A DNA stretch of 64,000 nt, taken from Pseudomonas kilonensis (GTDB lineage: Bacteria > Pseudomonadota > Gammaproteobacteria > Pseudomonadales > Pseudomonadaceae). The stretch spans positions 18,287 to 82,286 of the forward strand of contig NZ_LHVH01000010.1 in assembly GCF_001269885.1 (NCBI RefSeq). Direction: 5' to 3'. Position 1 is the stretch's first letter; each line of letters starts with the position of its first letter. Of this stretch, positions 8,172-19,305 are shown in pieces. The notes below the pieces were generated by a model that was not told where the DNA came from, did no database searches, and saw only the letters and a program-made list of their open reading frames with translations. The position numbers and the translations under genes are program-made.

Positions 8172-8960
8172 ATGTCGAGCCCGTCTGACGCCGCGTTGCT
8201 GCGCGTGCACGAATTACACAAGAACTATGGCGATCTGGAAGTGCTCAAGGGCATCAGCCTGGAGTTGAAGCCCGGTGAGACCCTGTCGCTGATTGGCCCA
8301 AGCGGATCTGGAAAGTCCACCTGCCTGCGTTGCATCAATTACCTGGAAAAACCGACCAGTGGCGAGATCTGGCTGGGGAACGAGCTGATCGGGCAGGTCA
8401 AGGACGGTCAGCGTTTACGCCTGATGAGTGACCGGGAGATGGCTGCGCAGCGCCGCGAGATCGCCATGGTGTTCCAGTTGTTCTATCTCTGGCCGCACTT
8501 GAACGTGCGCGATAACGTCGCGCTCGGTCCGATCAAGGCCCAAGGCATGCCGCGCAAGCAGGCGTATGAGTTGGCCGACGCGATGTTGGAAAAAGTCCAT
8601 CTGCGGCACAAGGCTGAGTCTTATCCCGAGCAATTGTCGGGTGGTCAGCAACAGCGGGTCGCCATCGCCCGGGCTTTGGCCCAGCAACCGAAAGTGATTC
8701 TGTTCGACGAACCGACCTCGGCGTTGGATCCCGAGTTGGTCGGCGAAGTGTTGGCCGTGATTCGCGAGCTGGCGGAAGAGGGCCGCAGCATGATCATGGT
8801 CACCCACGAAGTGAGGTTCGCCCGCGATGTGGCGGATCGGGTGATCTTCATGGACGGCGGGCGCATTGTCGAACAGGGGCCGTCGGCGCAAGTGATCGAC
8901 AACCCTTGTCACGAACGCACCCGCAGTTTTCTTGGGCGCATGGCTGTGGAGAGCGCTTGA
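8172..8960 (+). CDS. amino-acid ABC transporter ATP-binding protein
   Basis: ATPase of the polar amino-acid importer (GlnQ/HisP class), 262 residues. Walker A GPSGSGKST, Q-loop VFQLFYLWPH, signature LSGGQQQRVAIARAL, Walker B VILFDEPTSALDP and the switch histidine in MVTHE are all intact. The ATG at 8172 is chosen because AGAGG lies about 10 bases upstream and LLRVHELHKNYG, the usual first strand, follows closely; an in-frame start at 8094 would add a tail unlike the family. It joins the next gene through TGATG, its stop sharing a base with the permease ATG at 8960. Confidence 0.93.
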   Translation: MSSPSDAALLRVHELHKNYGDLEVLKGISLELKPGETLSLIGPSGSGKSTCLRCINYLEKPTSGEIWLGNELIGQVKDGQRLRLMSDREMAAQRREIAMVFQLFYLWPHLNVRDNVALGPIKAQGMPRKQAYELADAMLEKVHLRHKAESYPEQLSGGQQQRVAIARALAQQPKVILFDEPTSALDPELVGEVLAVIRELAEEGRSMIMVTHEVRFARDVADRVIFMDGGRIVEQGPSAQVIDNPCHERTRSFLGRMAVESA

Positions 8961-9616
8961 TGGCGAATCTGGAAACTTTCCTCGGGCTGCTGCCCTTGCT
9001 GTTGAAAGGCGCAATGAACGCGCTGGAAATCGCCCTCTGCACCTTGGTGCTGGCCAGCGCGGGCGGTCTGGTGCTGGCAGTTTTACTGACATTCAGCCGA
9101 TCTCGACTGGTACACGGCGCCATCGCCTGTTTCATCGAATGGATGCGCAACGTGCCTGCGCTGGCGCATCTGTTTCTGATCTACTTTGGGCTGTCCTATC
9201 TGGGAATCAATCTGCCCGCGTGGCTGGCGGCCATCGTCGGTTTGAGCCTGGTAGGCAGCGCCGTGCTAGCCGATACTTTCCGAGCCGGCTTGCAATCGCT
9301 GCACGTCGGCCAGCATGAAGCCGGGCAGGCCATCGGCCTGCACCGTATGCAAATTCTGCGCTACATCCTCTTGCCCCAGGCCCTGCGCGTTGCGTTGCCG
9401 GCCTATGCCAACTACGTCACGCAATTGATCAAGGACACGTCCATCGCCTCGGCCATTGCCGTGCCGGAAATCATGTTCCTGGCCCGCAATCTTGTGACAT
9501 CCACGTTCCAGACCTCGCTGATTTATCTGGCGGTGATGTGCATCTATGCGGCGATGATCCTGCCAATTGGCGTGGGCTTCATCCGACTTGAACGTCATCT
9601 GGGGGCGGCGCGATGA
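8960..9616 (+). CDS. amino-acid ABC transporter permease (first)
   Basis: Inner-membrane permease of the HisMQ type, 218 residues from ATG 8960 (MANLETFLGLLPLL). Hydrophobic helices are spread along the chain. The segment IEWMRNVPALAHLFLIYFGL is the family's conserved N-terminal feature. The cytoplasmic EAA loop that docks on the ATPase reads GQHEAGQAIGLHRMQILRYI then LPQALRVALPAYANY. It pairs with the following permease to form the heterodimeric channel, and its stop overlaps that gene (ATGA at 9613). Confidence 0.93.
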   Translation: MANLETFLGLLPLLLKGAMNALEIALCTLVLASAGGLVLAVLLTFSRSRLVHGAIACFIEWMRNVPALAHLFLIYFGLSYLGINLPAWLAAIVGLSLVGSAVLADTFRAGLQSLHVGQHEAGQAIGLHRMQILRYILLPQALRVALPAYANYVTQLIKDTSIASAIAVPEIMFLARNLVTSTFQTSLIYLAVMCIYAAMILPIGVGFIRLERHLGAAR

Positions 9617-10296
9617 TCAGTTTTTTCCAGCAGTACCCGGAATACTGGAGCGACTGGATCGCGCGCCTGCTACTCGGCGCACGGGTCAGCGCCGAGTTGT
9701 CCCTGGCAGGCTTCGCCCTGGCGGCGATGTTGGGCGCGTTACTGGCCTGGGCGATGAAGAGCCCCAGCGTACTGCTCAAGCGTCTGGCCGTGTTCTTCAT
9801 CCAGGGGATGCGTGCGGTGCCGCTCCTGGCGTTGCTGCTGGCACTGTATTTCACCTTGCCCAGCCTCGGGCTGACGCTGTCGGGTTACTGGGCCGGCGCC
9901 ATCGGTCTGGGCTTGCAGGGCTCGGCCTACGTCGCGGAAATCCTGCGCGGTGGACTGGACTCCTTGCATCGAGGCCAGCGTGAGGCGGCCATCGCCACCG
10001 GCCTGACGCCATTGCAAGCCTTCACCGCCGTGATCTTTCCGCAAGCCATTCGCGGCATGTTGCCGCCGTTGCTCAATGCCTACGTGTCGATTCTGAAGGA
10101 CAGCTCCCTGTGCGCCCTGATCGCCACCGATGAGTTGATGCTGGCGGCCCGGGCCATCGCGTCCGAATCCTTTTTGCCAATGCATATTTTCCTGCTGGTG
10201 GGGCTGTTCTATTTCGTCATCGCTTTCCCTCTTTCTCTGTTATCGCGAGTGCTGGAAGTACGATTTTCTCGCGGACGCAAAACCATTCGAGGTTGA
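9613..10296 (+). CDS. amino-acid ABC transporter permease (second)
   Basis: Second HisMQ-type permease, 227 residues. It shows FIQGMRAVPLLALLLALYFT, the EAA loop GQREAAIATGLTPLQAFTAV followed by FPQAIRGMLPPLLNAYVSIL, and several membrane helices, the last near residues 195-215. It starts inside the stop of the first permease, so the two chains are probably made in equal amounts. A short basic tail (RFSRGRKTIRG) ends the protein. Only four bases separate it from the amidase, which puts transport and hydrolysis in one transcript. Confidence 0.93.
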   Translation: MISFFQQYPEYWSDWIARLLLGARVSAELSLAGFALAAMLGALLAWAMKSPSVLLKRLAVFFIQGMRAVPLLALLLALYFTLPSLGLTLSGYWAGAIGLGLQGSAYVAEILRGGLDSLHRGQREAAIATGLTPLQAFTAVIFPQAIRGMLPPLLNAYVSILKDSSLCALIATDELMLAARAIASESFLPMHIFLLVGLFYFVIAFPLSLLSRVLEVRFSRGRKTIRG

Positions 10297-10300
10297 ACAC

Positions 10301-11728
10301 ATGAACATCATGGATCGAACCGCTTCCCACAGTATTGGCCAGTTGCGGCAAGCGCTGGAGTCCGGAGCGCTCACGAGCGAGTCCCTGGTTTGCGCGCAAC
10401 TGGAGCGGATCGAGCGCTTCAACGGTCAACTCAATGCTTATGTCGAGGCCTATCCCCAGCGTGCGCTCGGTGCCGCCATCGCGGCCGATCGGCAGCGGGC
10501 TGCCGGTGTCAACCTGGGGCCATTGCATGGCATTCCAATTGCGATCAAGGATTTGTTCGAGATCGACGGCAAGGCCATAACCGGTGGTTCGCTGGCGCAG
10601 GAGCCGCGTATCTCGCGGCTCACCGCCACGGCAGTCCAGCGACTGGAGCGTGCCGGGGCGATCATCATGGGCAAGACCCACACCGTTGAATTTGCTTTCG
10701 GAGGGTGGGGCACAAATGCCGTGATGGGCACGCCGTGGAACCCATGGGACCGCGAAGTGCATCGTGCTCCAGGGGGTTCCAGCAGTGGTTCAGCGGTGGC
10801 CGTGGCCGGCGGATTGGCAAGCGCGGCATTGGGCACCGACACCGGCGGCTCGGTGCGGATTCCCGCGGGTATGTGTGGTCTGGTTGGCCTGAAAACCACG
10901 CGTGGGTTGATTAGCCGTCACGGTTTGATTGAATTGTGTCCATCGCTGGATTCGGTGGGGCCGATTACCCACACCGTCGAAGACGCCGCGTGGATGCTTG
11001 ACGCGCTGCTGGGGCCGGACCCGCTGGATCCGGTCTCGGCCAAGTCGCCAGTGTTCAGCGCCGCGGCAGGTTTGAATCTTCCGGTGGCCGGTCTGCGCAT
11101 CTGGGTGCTGCCACAGACCGAACGCGTACACATCGCGCCTGGCGTATTGGCAGCCTATGACCAGGGGCTTGAGCAATTGGCCGCACTGGGCATGCATCTG
11201 GTCGAACAGCCGCTACCGACTTCGCTGGAGCAGTGCATGCGTGTCGCCGGTGGCCTCATGAGTGCCGAAGGCTACGCCAGCCTTGGTAGCCTGTTCGAGC
11301 GCGATGATCTGCGCTTCGATCCTCATGTGCAGCGTCGGGTGCTGAGCGGGCGCGCCATCGACGCGGCGGCTTATATCGATTTGCACAACCAGCGACGTGT
11401 TGCCCGTCAAGCCATGGACGAGGCCATGTCCGATGTCGATGCTTGTGCATTCCCGACCAACGCCATTGGCAGTGTGCCGTTGAGTCAGGTCGATGAGTAC
11501 GGTACGCCCCTGGCCTTGCTCGGCCGTTTCGCCAACCTGCTCAATCTCTGTTCAGTGGCGCTGCCGGTGGGCTTCGACGAACAACGTATGCCGGTCTCGA
11601 TGCAGATCGTCGGGCGTGCTTTCGCCGAACCATTGGCCCTGCGGATCGCCCACGCTTACCAGCAAGTCAGTGATTGGCACCAACGGCGGCCTGTGGGTTG
11701 GGACCTGTCGGACAGGGTGGTGGCGTAA
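10301..11728 (+). CDS. amidase (amidase-signature family)
   Basis: Hydrolase of carboxamides or aryl/acyl amides, 475 residues, cytoplasmic. The Ser-cisSer-Lys catalytic triad is visible: Lys83 in IPIAIKD, the cis-Ser in the GGSSSGSA stretch (about residue 160) and nucleophile Ser184 in DTGGSVRIPA. The glycine/serine-rich amidase signature around residues 157-190 is complete. The family includes GatA, indole-acetamide hydrolases and D-amino-acid amidases, and sequence alone does not separate them. There is no gatB or gatC here, so it is not tRNA amidotransferase. Lying between an amino-acid importer and a DadA-like oxidase, it most likely releases an amino acid from an imported amide. It ends in TAATG with the next gene. 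Confidence 0.9.
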   Translation: MNIMDRTASHSIGQLRQALESGALTSESLVCAQLERIERFNGQLNAYVEAYPQRALGAAIAADRQRAAGVNLGPLHGIPIAIKDLFEIDGKAITGGSLAQEPRISRLTATAVQRLERAGAIIMGKTHTVEFAFGGWGTNAVMGTPWNPWDREVHRAPGGSSSGSAVAVAGGLASAALGTDTGGSVRIPAGMCGLVGLKTTRGLISRHGLIELCPSLDSVGPITHTVEDAAWMLDALLGPDPLDPVSAKSPVFSAAAGLNLPVAGLRIWVLPQTERVHIAPGVLAAYDQGLEQLAALGMHLVEQPLPTSLEQCMRVAGGLMSAEGYASLGSLFERDDLRFDPHVQRRVLSGRAIDAAAYIDLHNQRRVARQAMDEAMSDVDACAFPTNAIGSVPLSQVDEYGTPLALLGRFANLLNLCSVALPVGFDEQRMPVSMQIVGRAFAEPLALRIAHAYQQVSDWHQRRPVGWDLSDRVVA

Positions 11729-12960
11729 TGGAAATCTGTGTCGTCGGCGCTGGAATCGTTGGCTTGAGCAGTGCCTGGTTTTTACACAAGGCCGGTCATA
11801 ACGTCACCGTCATCGATCGTGCGGGGGAGGCAGGCATGGGCGCCAGCGCTGCCAATGGAGCGCAATTGAGTTACAGCTATGTGCAACCGCTGGCTGATCC
11901 CTCTCTGTTGCCGGGCATTCCGAAAATGCTGTTGGCGCGCAACGGACCGCTGAAGTTTTCGCCGCAATGGAGCGTGGAACAATGGCGCTGGTGTGTGGCG
12001 TTTCTCGCGGCCTGCCGTACGTCCATTTCGCGCCAGACCACTGTCGAGTTACTGGAACTGGCGCAGGAAAGTCGGCTGGCGCTGGACGCCTTCATCAGTC
12101 AGGAAAAGGTGCAATGCGATTTCGCCCGTACCGGAAAACTGGTTCTCTACCCCGATGCTGAAAGCCTGCGCAAGGCCGGCGATCAGGTGAAATTCCAGGC
12201 CGCCCAAGGCGCCAGGCAACAAAAAATCGTCAGCCCCGCCGAAGCCTTGTCGATCGAACCTGCACTTGAGGGCTATAAAAAGGCGTTTCACGGCGCGATC
12301 CATACCGACAGCGAATGCGCGGTCGATGGGCGCAAGCTTTGTCAGGAGCTTGCGAGATTATTGAGCAAGCAGGGTGTGCGTTTTCTGTTCGACAGTGAGG
12401 TTGCCGCTTTCCGACGTGAACGCGGGCGCATCACCGCGTTGGAGATCCACCACGCCATCGAAGGCCCAGCGCTTTTAGGAACGCAGGCGGTCGTGCTGGC
12501 GGCTGGTGCTTACAGTGCGGGGTTGTTATCAGCGTTCGGTGTGCGCATGCCGGTCTACCCGCTCAAGGGATACAGCATTACGTTGCCGATCACTGATTCG
12601 ATGAATGCACCGACGGTCAGCGTGACTGACATGCGGCGTAAAACAGTGTTCGCCCGGATCGGTGATCGCTTGCGCGTCGCGGGGATGGTGGAGTTGTGTG
12701 GGCTGGATGCGTCGATTCCCGTTAAGCGTATCGAACAACTGAAAGCCTCGACGCAGGCATTGTTCGGTTCGGGATGGAACACCGATGATTGTCAGCCCTG
12801 GACCGGTTGGCGTCCGGCGACCCCCACCGGGCGGCCGATTCTGGCGGTCAGTGGTTGTGACAACCTGTACGTCAATTGCGGCCAGGGTGCGCTGGGCATG
12901 ACCTTGGCATTCGGTAGTGCCCAGCGTCTGGTCCGGTTGATCGGTAGCGCAGCACCTTAA
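11728..12960 (+). CDS. D-amino-acid dehydrogenase-like FAD oxidoreductase (DadA family)
   Basis: Flavoprotein of the DAO superfamily, 410 residues. The N-terminus is the dinucleotide-binding fold, ICVVGAGIVGLSSAWFL ending at the acidic VIDR (residues 2-33), followed by the DadA hallmark GASAANGAQLSYSYVQPLADP. The C-terminus has the second FAD contact, PWTGWRPATPTGRPI and NLYVNCGQGALGMTLAFGSA. DadA proteins oxidise D-amino acids to imino acids and pass electrons to the respiratory chain. The ATG at 11728 shares its first base with the amidase stop; the longer frame upstream lies inside the amidase gene. The RidA-type protein next to it would hydrolyse its imine product, which supports an amine-oxidising role. 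Confidence 0.88.
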   Translation: MEICVVGAGIVGLSSAWFLHKAGHNVTVIDRAGEAGMGASAANGAQLSYSYVQPLADPSLLPGIPKMLLARNGPLKFSPQWSVEQWRWCVAFLAACRTSISRQTTVELLELAQESRLALDAFISQEKVQCDFARTGKLVLYPDAESLRKAGDQVKFQAAQGARQQKIVSPAEALSIEPALEGYKKAFHGAIHTDSECAVDGRKLCQELARLLSKQGVRFLFDSEVAAFRRERGRITALEIHHAIEGPALLGTQAVVLAAGAYSAGLLSAFGVRMPVYPLKGYSITLPITDSMNAPTVSVTDMRRKTVFARIGDRLRVAGMVELCGLDASIPVKRIEQLKASTQALFGSGWNTDDCQPWTGWRPATPTGRPILAVSGCDNLYVNCGQGALGMTLAFGSAQRLVRLIGSAAP

Positions 12961-12986
12961 CGTTCTCAATTCATGGAATAAACCCG

Positions 12987-13355
12987 ATGGCAACGATTCA
13001 ACGTTTTCAGAGCAGCGTGCGGATGTCCGGTGTGGTCAGCCATGGCGACCTGCTTTACCTCTCCGGCCAAGTGCCCACTGATCTGCAGGTTGGCATTGAA
13101 GAACAGACGCAGCAGGTACTGGCCAAGATCGAAGCCTTGTTGTCGCTGGCGGGCAGCGACAAGGGCCAGCTTTTGAGCGCACAGATCTGGCTCAAAGACA
13201 TTGATCGTGACTTCGCGCTGATGAATTCAGTGTGGGACGCCTGGCTGCCAGCGGACAGTGCTCCGGCACGGGCCACTGTTCAGGCACGTCTGGCGCGGCC
13301 TGAGGTGCTGGTGGAGATTATGGCTATAGCGGTGAAACCTGCTGCTGGAGTTTGA
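12987..13355 (+). CDS. RidA/YjgF-family protein, likely imine deaminase
   Basis: Small trimeric protein (122 residues) of the Rid superfamily, which hydrolyses reactive 2-imino acids and enamines to keto acids. The family signature is near the C-terminus: PARATVQARLARPEVLVEI, whose arginine binds the substrate carboxylate. VVSHGDLLYLSGQVPTD forms the N-terminal strands. Several Rid subfamilies sit next to DadA-like oxidases in Pseudomonas, as here, 26 bases downstream of one. A dedicated role in clearing the product of that enzyme is inferred from position. It is the last gene of the module; the converging ssrA terminator lies just beyond. Confidence 0.9.
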   Translation: MATIQRFQSSVRMSGVVSHGDLLYLSGQVPTDLQVGIEEQTQQVLAKIEALLSLAGSDKGQLLSAQIWLKDIDRDFALMNSVWDAWLPADSAPARATVQARLARPEVLVEIMAIAVKPAAGV

Positions 13356-13384
13356 GAGGGGCGGGGCGACTCATTCTTTCGGGC

Positions 13385-13423
13385 ACAAAAAAGGCACTTG
13401 CGATAATCGCTAAGTGCCTGATT
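13385..13423 (-). terminator. rho-independent terminator of ssrA
   Basis: On the minus strand AGGCACTT pairs with AAGTGCCT (arms 13412-13419 and 13392-13399), extended inside by GCGA/TCGC, and is followed by TTTTTT. It lies 14 bases past the tmRNA 3' end. With the A-rich left side it could also stop transcripts arriving from the ridA-like gene. Confidence 0.85.
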
Positions 13424-13436
13424 TGTTTAGCTTATT

Positions 13437-13832
13437 TGGTGGAGCCGGGGGGATTTGAACCCCCGTCCGCCAGTACTCCGCTGTCGGTACTACATGCGTA
13501 GCCGTGTCTATTAAGTTAACCCTCAGCGACCCGACGGGCAGGGTGCTTTGGGCGAGTTGTGTAAGTTTTAGCCGATTCGTCCACAACGTACTGCACGGCG
13601 ATTCCGTTCTATATGACAATCACTTTGGGTTTACGGACATCCCCTAATGATTGCTGGACCCGAAGGTACCAGAAGCTCAGGTCTAAGGCTGCTTACGCAG
13701 CGATAGCGAATTCCTGGCCGTAGTTTTCGTCATTGGCAACTATAGAAGTTGCAACAGTGGATTTACGAGTTCTGTTACCAACTCGGCATGCACCTAAAGT
13801 TTCGCAACCGGCGTCGAATCCTAAACGGCCCC
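13437..13832 (-). ncRNA. ssrA: transfer-messenger RNA (tmRNA)
   Basis: Rescues stalled ribosomes together with SmpB. The 5' end GGGGCCG (13832) pairs with CGGCTCC before ACCA at the 3' end (13437), forming the alanyl acceptor stem. The T-arm TTCAAATCCCC lies next to it, and GGATTCGACGCCGGTTGCG after the 5' end is typical of tmRNA. The tag frame at 13693-13737 reads ANDENYGQEFAIAA then TAA. The length of 396 nt is normal for a gamma-proteobacterial one-piece tmRNA. smpB is about 9.3 kb away in this window. A terminator follows at once. Confidence 0.97.
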
Positions 13833-13898
13833 GAACCTGTCACTCCATGAAGCTGGAGGAGTGGCAGGCATTTGCAGTGTACGCCAATCCGCGTCTGA

Positions 13899-13918
13899 GG
13901 CCAACCCGAAGGTTGGCC
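13899..13918 (-). terminator. stable UUCG hairpin downstream of the small secreted protein gene
   Basis: On the minus strand GGCCAACC-TTCG-GGTTGGCC, an 8-bp perfect stem closed by a C(UUCG)G tetraloop, 11 bases past the stop of the 13929-14219 gene. There is no U-tract, so it may protect the mRNA end rather than terminate. Confidence 0.5.
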
Positions 13919-13928
13919 GCACGTGACA

Positions 13929-14219
13929 TTACTGCTGATCGCCTTTGGTGTTGTTCTGCAGTTTCTGAAGAGCTTGGGTGGTCAGCGAGATGCAATTCTT
14001 GCTGCCTTCCTCGGTGCCTTTGGCTTGTTCGGCCGTGGCCTGTCCGACGGTGGCGTCGATATCGGTTTTCATGCTTTCGCTCATCTGCTCGGTGCTGACT
14101 TTCGCATCCCTGATTTTTTGCAGATTGATCTGGCAAAGGTCTGCCTGGTTATTTGCAAACACCGGAGAGGCCAACATCGCAGCGGAAATGAACAAGCCAG
14201 CAAGTGCGGTGCGCTTCAT
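13929..14219 (-). CDS. small secreted hypothetical protein
   Basis: 96 residues with a clear signal peptide (MKRTALAGLFISAAMLASPVFA, cleavage after FA at about residue 22). The mature chain of about 74 residues is hydrophilic, contains two cysteines (near residues 29 and 76) that could form one disulfide in the periplasm, and ends in a helical Gln/Lys-rich tail. AGGAG precedes the ATG. I do not recognise a named family. It is co-directional with the lactate genes but 96 bases downstream of them, so it may be transcribed separately. The UUCG hairpin marks its 3' end. Confidence 0.75.
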   Translation of the reverse strand: MKRTALAGLFISAAMLASPVFANNQADLCQINLQKIRDAKVSTEQMSESMKTDIDATVGQATAEQAKGTEEGSKNCISLTTQALQKLQNNTKGDQQ

Positions 14220-14315
14220 GTGTATCTCCTTGAACGTAGGGTCTCGGTGCCGCTGGACAGTCGCGGCCAGGCCGAGTCGGTGGATGGCCCAGCGCAGCCG
14301 GGCCTATTCAAGTGA

Positions 14316-17179
<2,864 letters not shown>

Positions 17180-17183
<4 letters not shown>

Positions 17184-17851
17184 TGGTCCTCCAGAATCAA
17201 AACCACCAGATCCTTCGGACCATGAGCGCCATAGGCCAGGATTTGCTCGATGTCGGCGGTTTTCGACGGGCCCGATACCAGCAGGGCGTTGGTGGGCATG
17301 CCTTGGGCCCACTCGAATTCCTGCTGCACTTCATAGAAGTTGTCACGGATTTCGCTGGCCTTGAGCAGGGCGAAATGCACCGGTGGCACCAGGCTCATCA
17401 GTCGCGGCTCTTCCCGGGTTGGCCAGAGAATCAGGCTGCCGGTGGCGGCGATGGCGCCAAGGGTTCCGGTGAGGCTGGCGGGGGTGTCGTTGAACAACTC
17501 GGCCTTCCACTCTTCTACCGGGCGGTCGTAGGCCTTGAGGGTTGGCAGGTCCGGATGGTTCGCCCAGAACTGTGTGATTTTTTCCCCGTGCGCGGTGGTC
17601 GGGGCGATGAGCAGGCTCGGCAATTGACGGTCGCGCAGCAATTGCGCGAGCAGGGCCGGCCAGCCCTCGTTGGACGTCAGGTGGATTTCGGTGTGCACCG
17701 CTTCCATCAATTTGCGCAGTTGCGGGATGCGTTCCTCGGGCGCATAGCGGTAGGTCTGCGTCACCAGCTCGACGTCGAAGTTGTCGGCAACGGGCGTGGC
17801 GCCGGTCAGGCTTTTACGCAGCTTGGCGAGGATATTGTCCTTGGCGCTCAT
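17180..17851 (-). CDS. lutC: L-lactate utilisation protein LutC (LUD domain)
   Basis: Third subunit of the LutABC (LldEFG) L-lactate-oxidising complex, 223 residues. The LUD domain covers most of the chain; conserved stretches are TGTLGAIAATGSLILWPTRE, MSLVPPVHFALL and the C-terminal VSGPSKTADIEQILAYGAHG-PKDLVVLIL. The last motif is the diagnostic end of LutC. It overlaps lutB upstream and dld downstream by 4 bases each, so the operon is translationally chained. Confidence 0.94.
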
Positions 17852-19305
17852 CGGCGGTCTCCCTGCTGGTTCAGGTGTTCGCGGGCCAGGTCATGCAATG
17901 AGCGGGCGGCGGGTTTGGGGGCGCTGTGGTTCTGGGTCCATGGGCCGATGTTGTTGGGCGTCAGGGCGCGCAGGCGCGTGGCGAGGAACCCGAACAGCCG
18001 ATACAACCGTGGCGAACTGTTGAGCCGAGCCCAGGCATTCCAGATGAAGCGTTCCTTGGGCGAGTATTTGCTGCCCTGGCCGCGCATCACCTGATGGGGG
18101 CTGTCCGGCGCCTTGACGTTTTCTTCCCGCAGCCGCCGGAGCAAAGCCGGAATCGGAATCTTCACCGGACACACTTCACCGCAGGCACCGCACAGTGAAG
18201 ACGCGCTCGGGTGGTCCGGCACCTTGGCCAGGCCGACCATGTGCGGCGTGATGATTTTTCCGATGGGTCCCGGGTAAACCTCGCCGTAGGCATGACCGCC
18301 GATTCGGGTATAGACCGGGCAATGATTCATACACGCGCCGCAGCGGATGCAGTTCAGCGTCTGGCGCAGTTCGCTGTCGGCAAACGCCTGGCTGCGACCG
18401 TTGTCGAGCAGGACCAGGTGGACTTCCTGGGGGCCGTCCAGTTCGTCGGCCTTGCGCGGGCCGGAGATCATGTTGACGTAGGTGGTGATGGGCTGGCCGA
18501 GGGCCGAACGGGTCAGCAGCGACAGCAGCGGCACGACGTCGCGCAGGTTCTCGACGACTTTTTCGATGCCGGTCACGGCAATGTGCACCGGCGGCACGGT
18601 GGTGGACATCCGCCCGTTGCCTTCGTTTTCCACCAGCAGCAGCGTGCCGGTTTCGGCGACGGCGAAGTTGACGCCGGAGACGCCGATGTCGGCCTCGAAG
18701 AATTTCTGCCGCAATACCTTGCGACCGATCTGAATGAGTTGGTCAACGTCCTTGGTGTACTCCACGCCGAGTTTGTCGTGGAACAAGGACGCGACCTGAC
18801 CGGCATTCTTGTGGATCGCCGGCATAATGATGTGTGAAGGCTTCTCGTGGTCGAGCTGGACGATGTATTCCCCCATGTCGGACTCAAGACATTCAATGTC
18901 TCGAGCCTCGAGGAAATGGTTCATCTCCATCTCTTCGCTGACCATCGATTTGCCCTTGATCACTTGCCGCGCCTCGTGAGCGCGGATGATCGAGAGGACG
19001 ATGCCGTTGGCTTCGTCCACCGTTTCCGCCCAGTGCACGTTCACACCGTTGCGGGTCAGGTTGCTTTCAAGTTGCTCGAGCAGGTCGGGCAGCTTCGATA
19101 ACGCACGGGCGCGGACGGCATTGCCCAGCACACGCAGGTGTTCTCTTTCGTGGGCATCGCTGAAGGACGTTGCCCGTTTGGTCATCAGTGAATCCATCGC
19201 GCTGCGAAAGTTGTTTCGCAGTTGCGTGTCGCCCAGGGCCTTGTGGGCCCGGGCGCGAAAATCTTCCTGCACCTCAACGGTCGGAATCAGCGTCGGCGTG
19301 CTCAT
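17848..19305 (-). CDS. lutB: L-lactate utilisation iron-sulfur protein LutB
   Basis: Iron-sulfur subunit of the LutABC complex, 485 residues. An N-terminal LUD domain (about residues 65-290, VNFAVAETGTLLLVENEGNGR) is followed by two 4Fe-4S ligand sets, CIRCGACMNHCPVY and CGACGEVCPVKIPIP, and a C-terminal DUF3390-type tail rich in Arg/Pro. It works with LutA and LutC in electron transfer from L-lactate. Start ATG at 19305 overlaps the lutA stop; its own stop overlaps lutC. Confidence 0.95.
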   Translation of the reverse strand: MSTPTLIPTVEVQEDFRARAHKALGDTQLRNNFRSAMDSLMTKRATSFSDAHEREHLRVLGNAVRARALSKLPDLLEQLESNLTRNGVNVHWAETVDEANGIVLSIIRAHEARQVIKGKSMVSEEMEMNHFLEARDIECLESDMGEYIVQLDHEKPSHIIMPAIHKNAGQVASLFHDKLGVEYTKDVDQLIQIGRKVLRQKFFEADIGVSGVNFAVAETGTLLLVENEGNGRMSTTVPPVHIAVTGIEKVVENLRDVVPLLSLLTRSALGQPITTYVNMISGPRKADELDGPQEVHLVLLDNGRSQAFADSELRQTLNCIRCGACMNHCPVYTRIGGHAYGEVYPGPIGKIITPHMVGLAKVPDHPSASSLCGACGEVCPVKIPIPALLRRLREENVKAPDSPHQVMRGQGSKYSPKERFIWNAWARLNSSPRLYRLFGFLATRLRALTPNNIGPWTQNHSAPKPAARSLHDLAREHLNQQGDRR

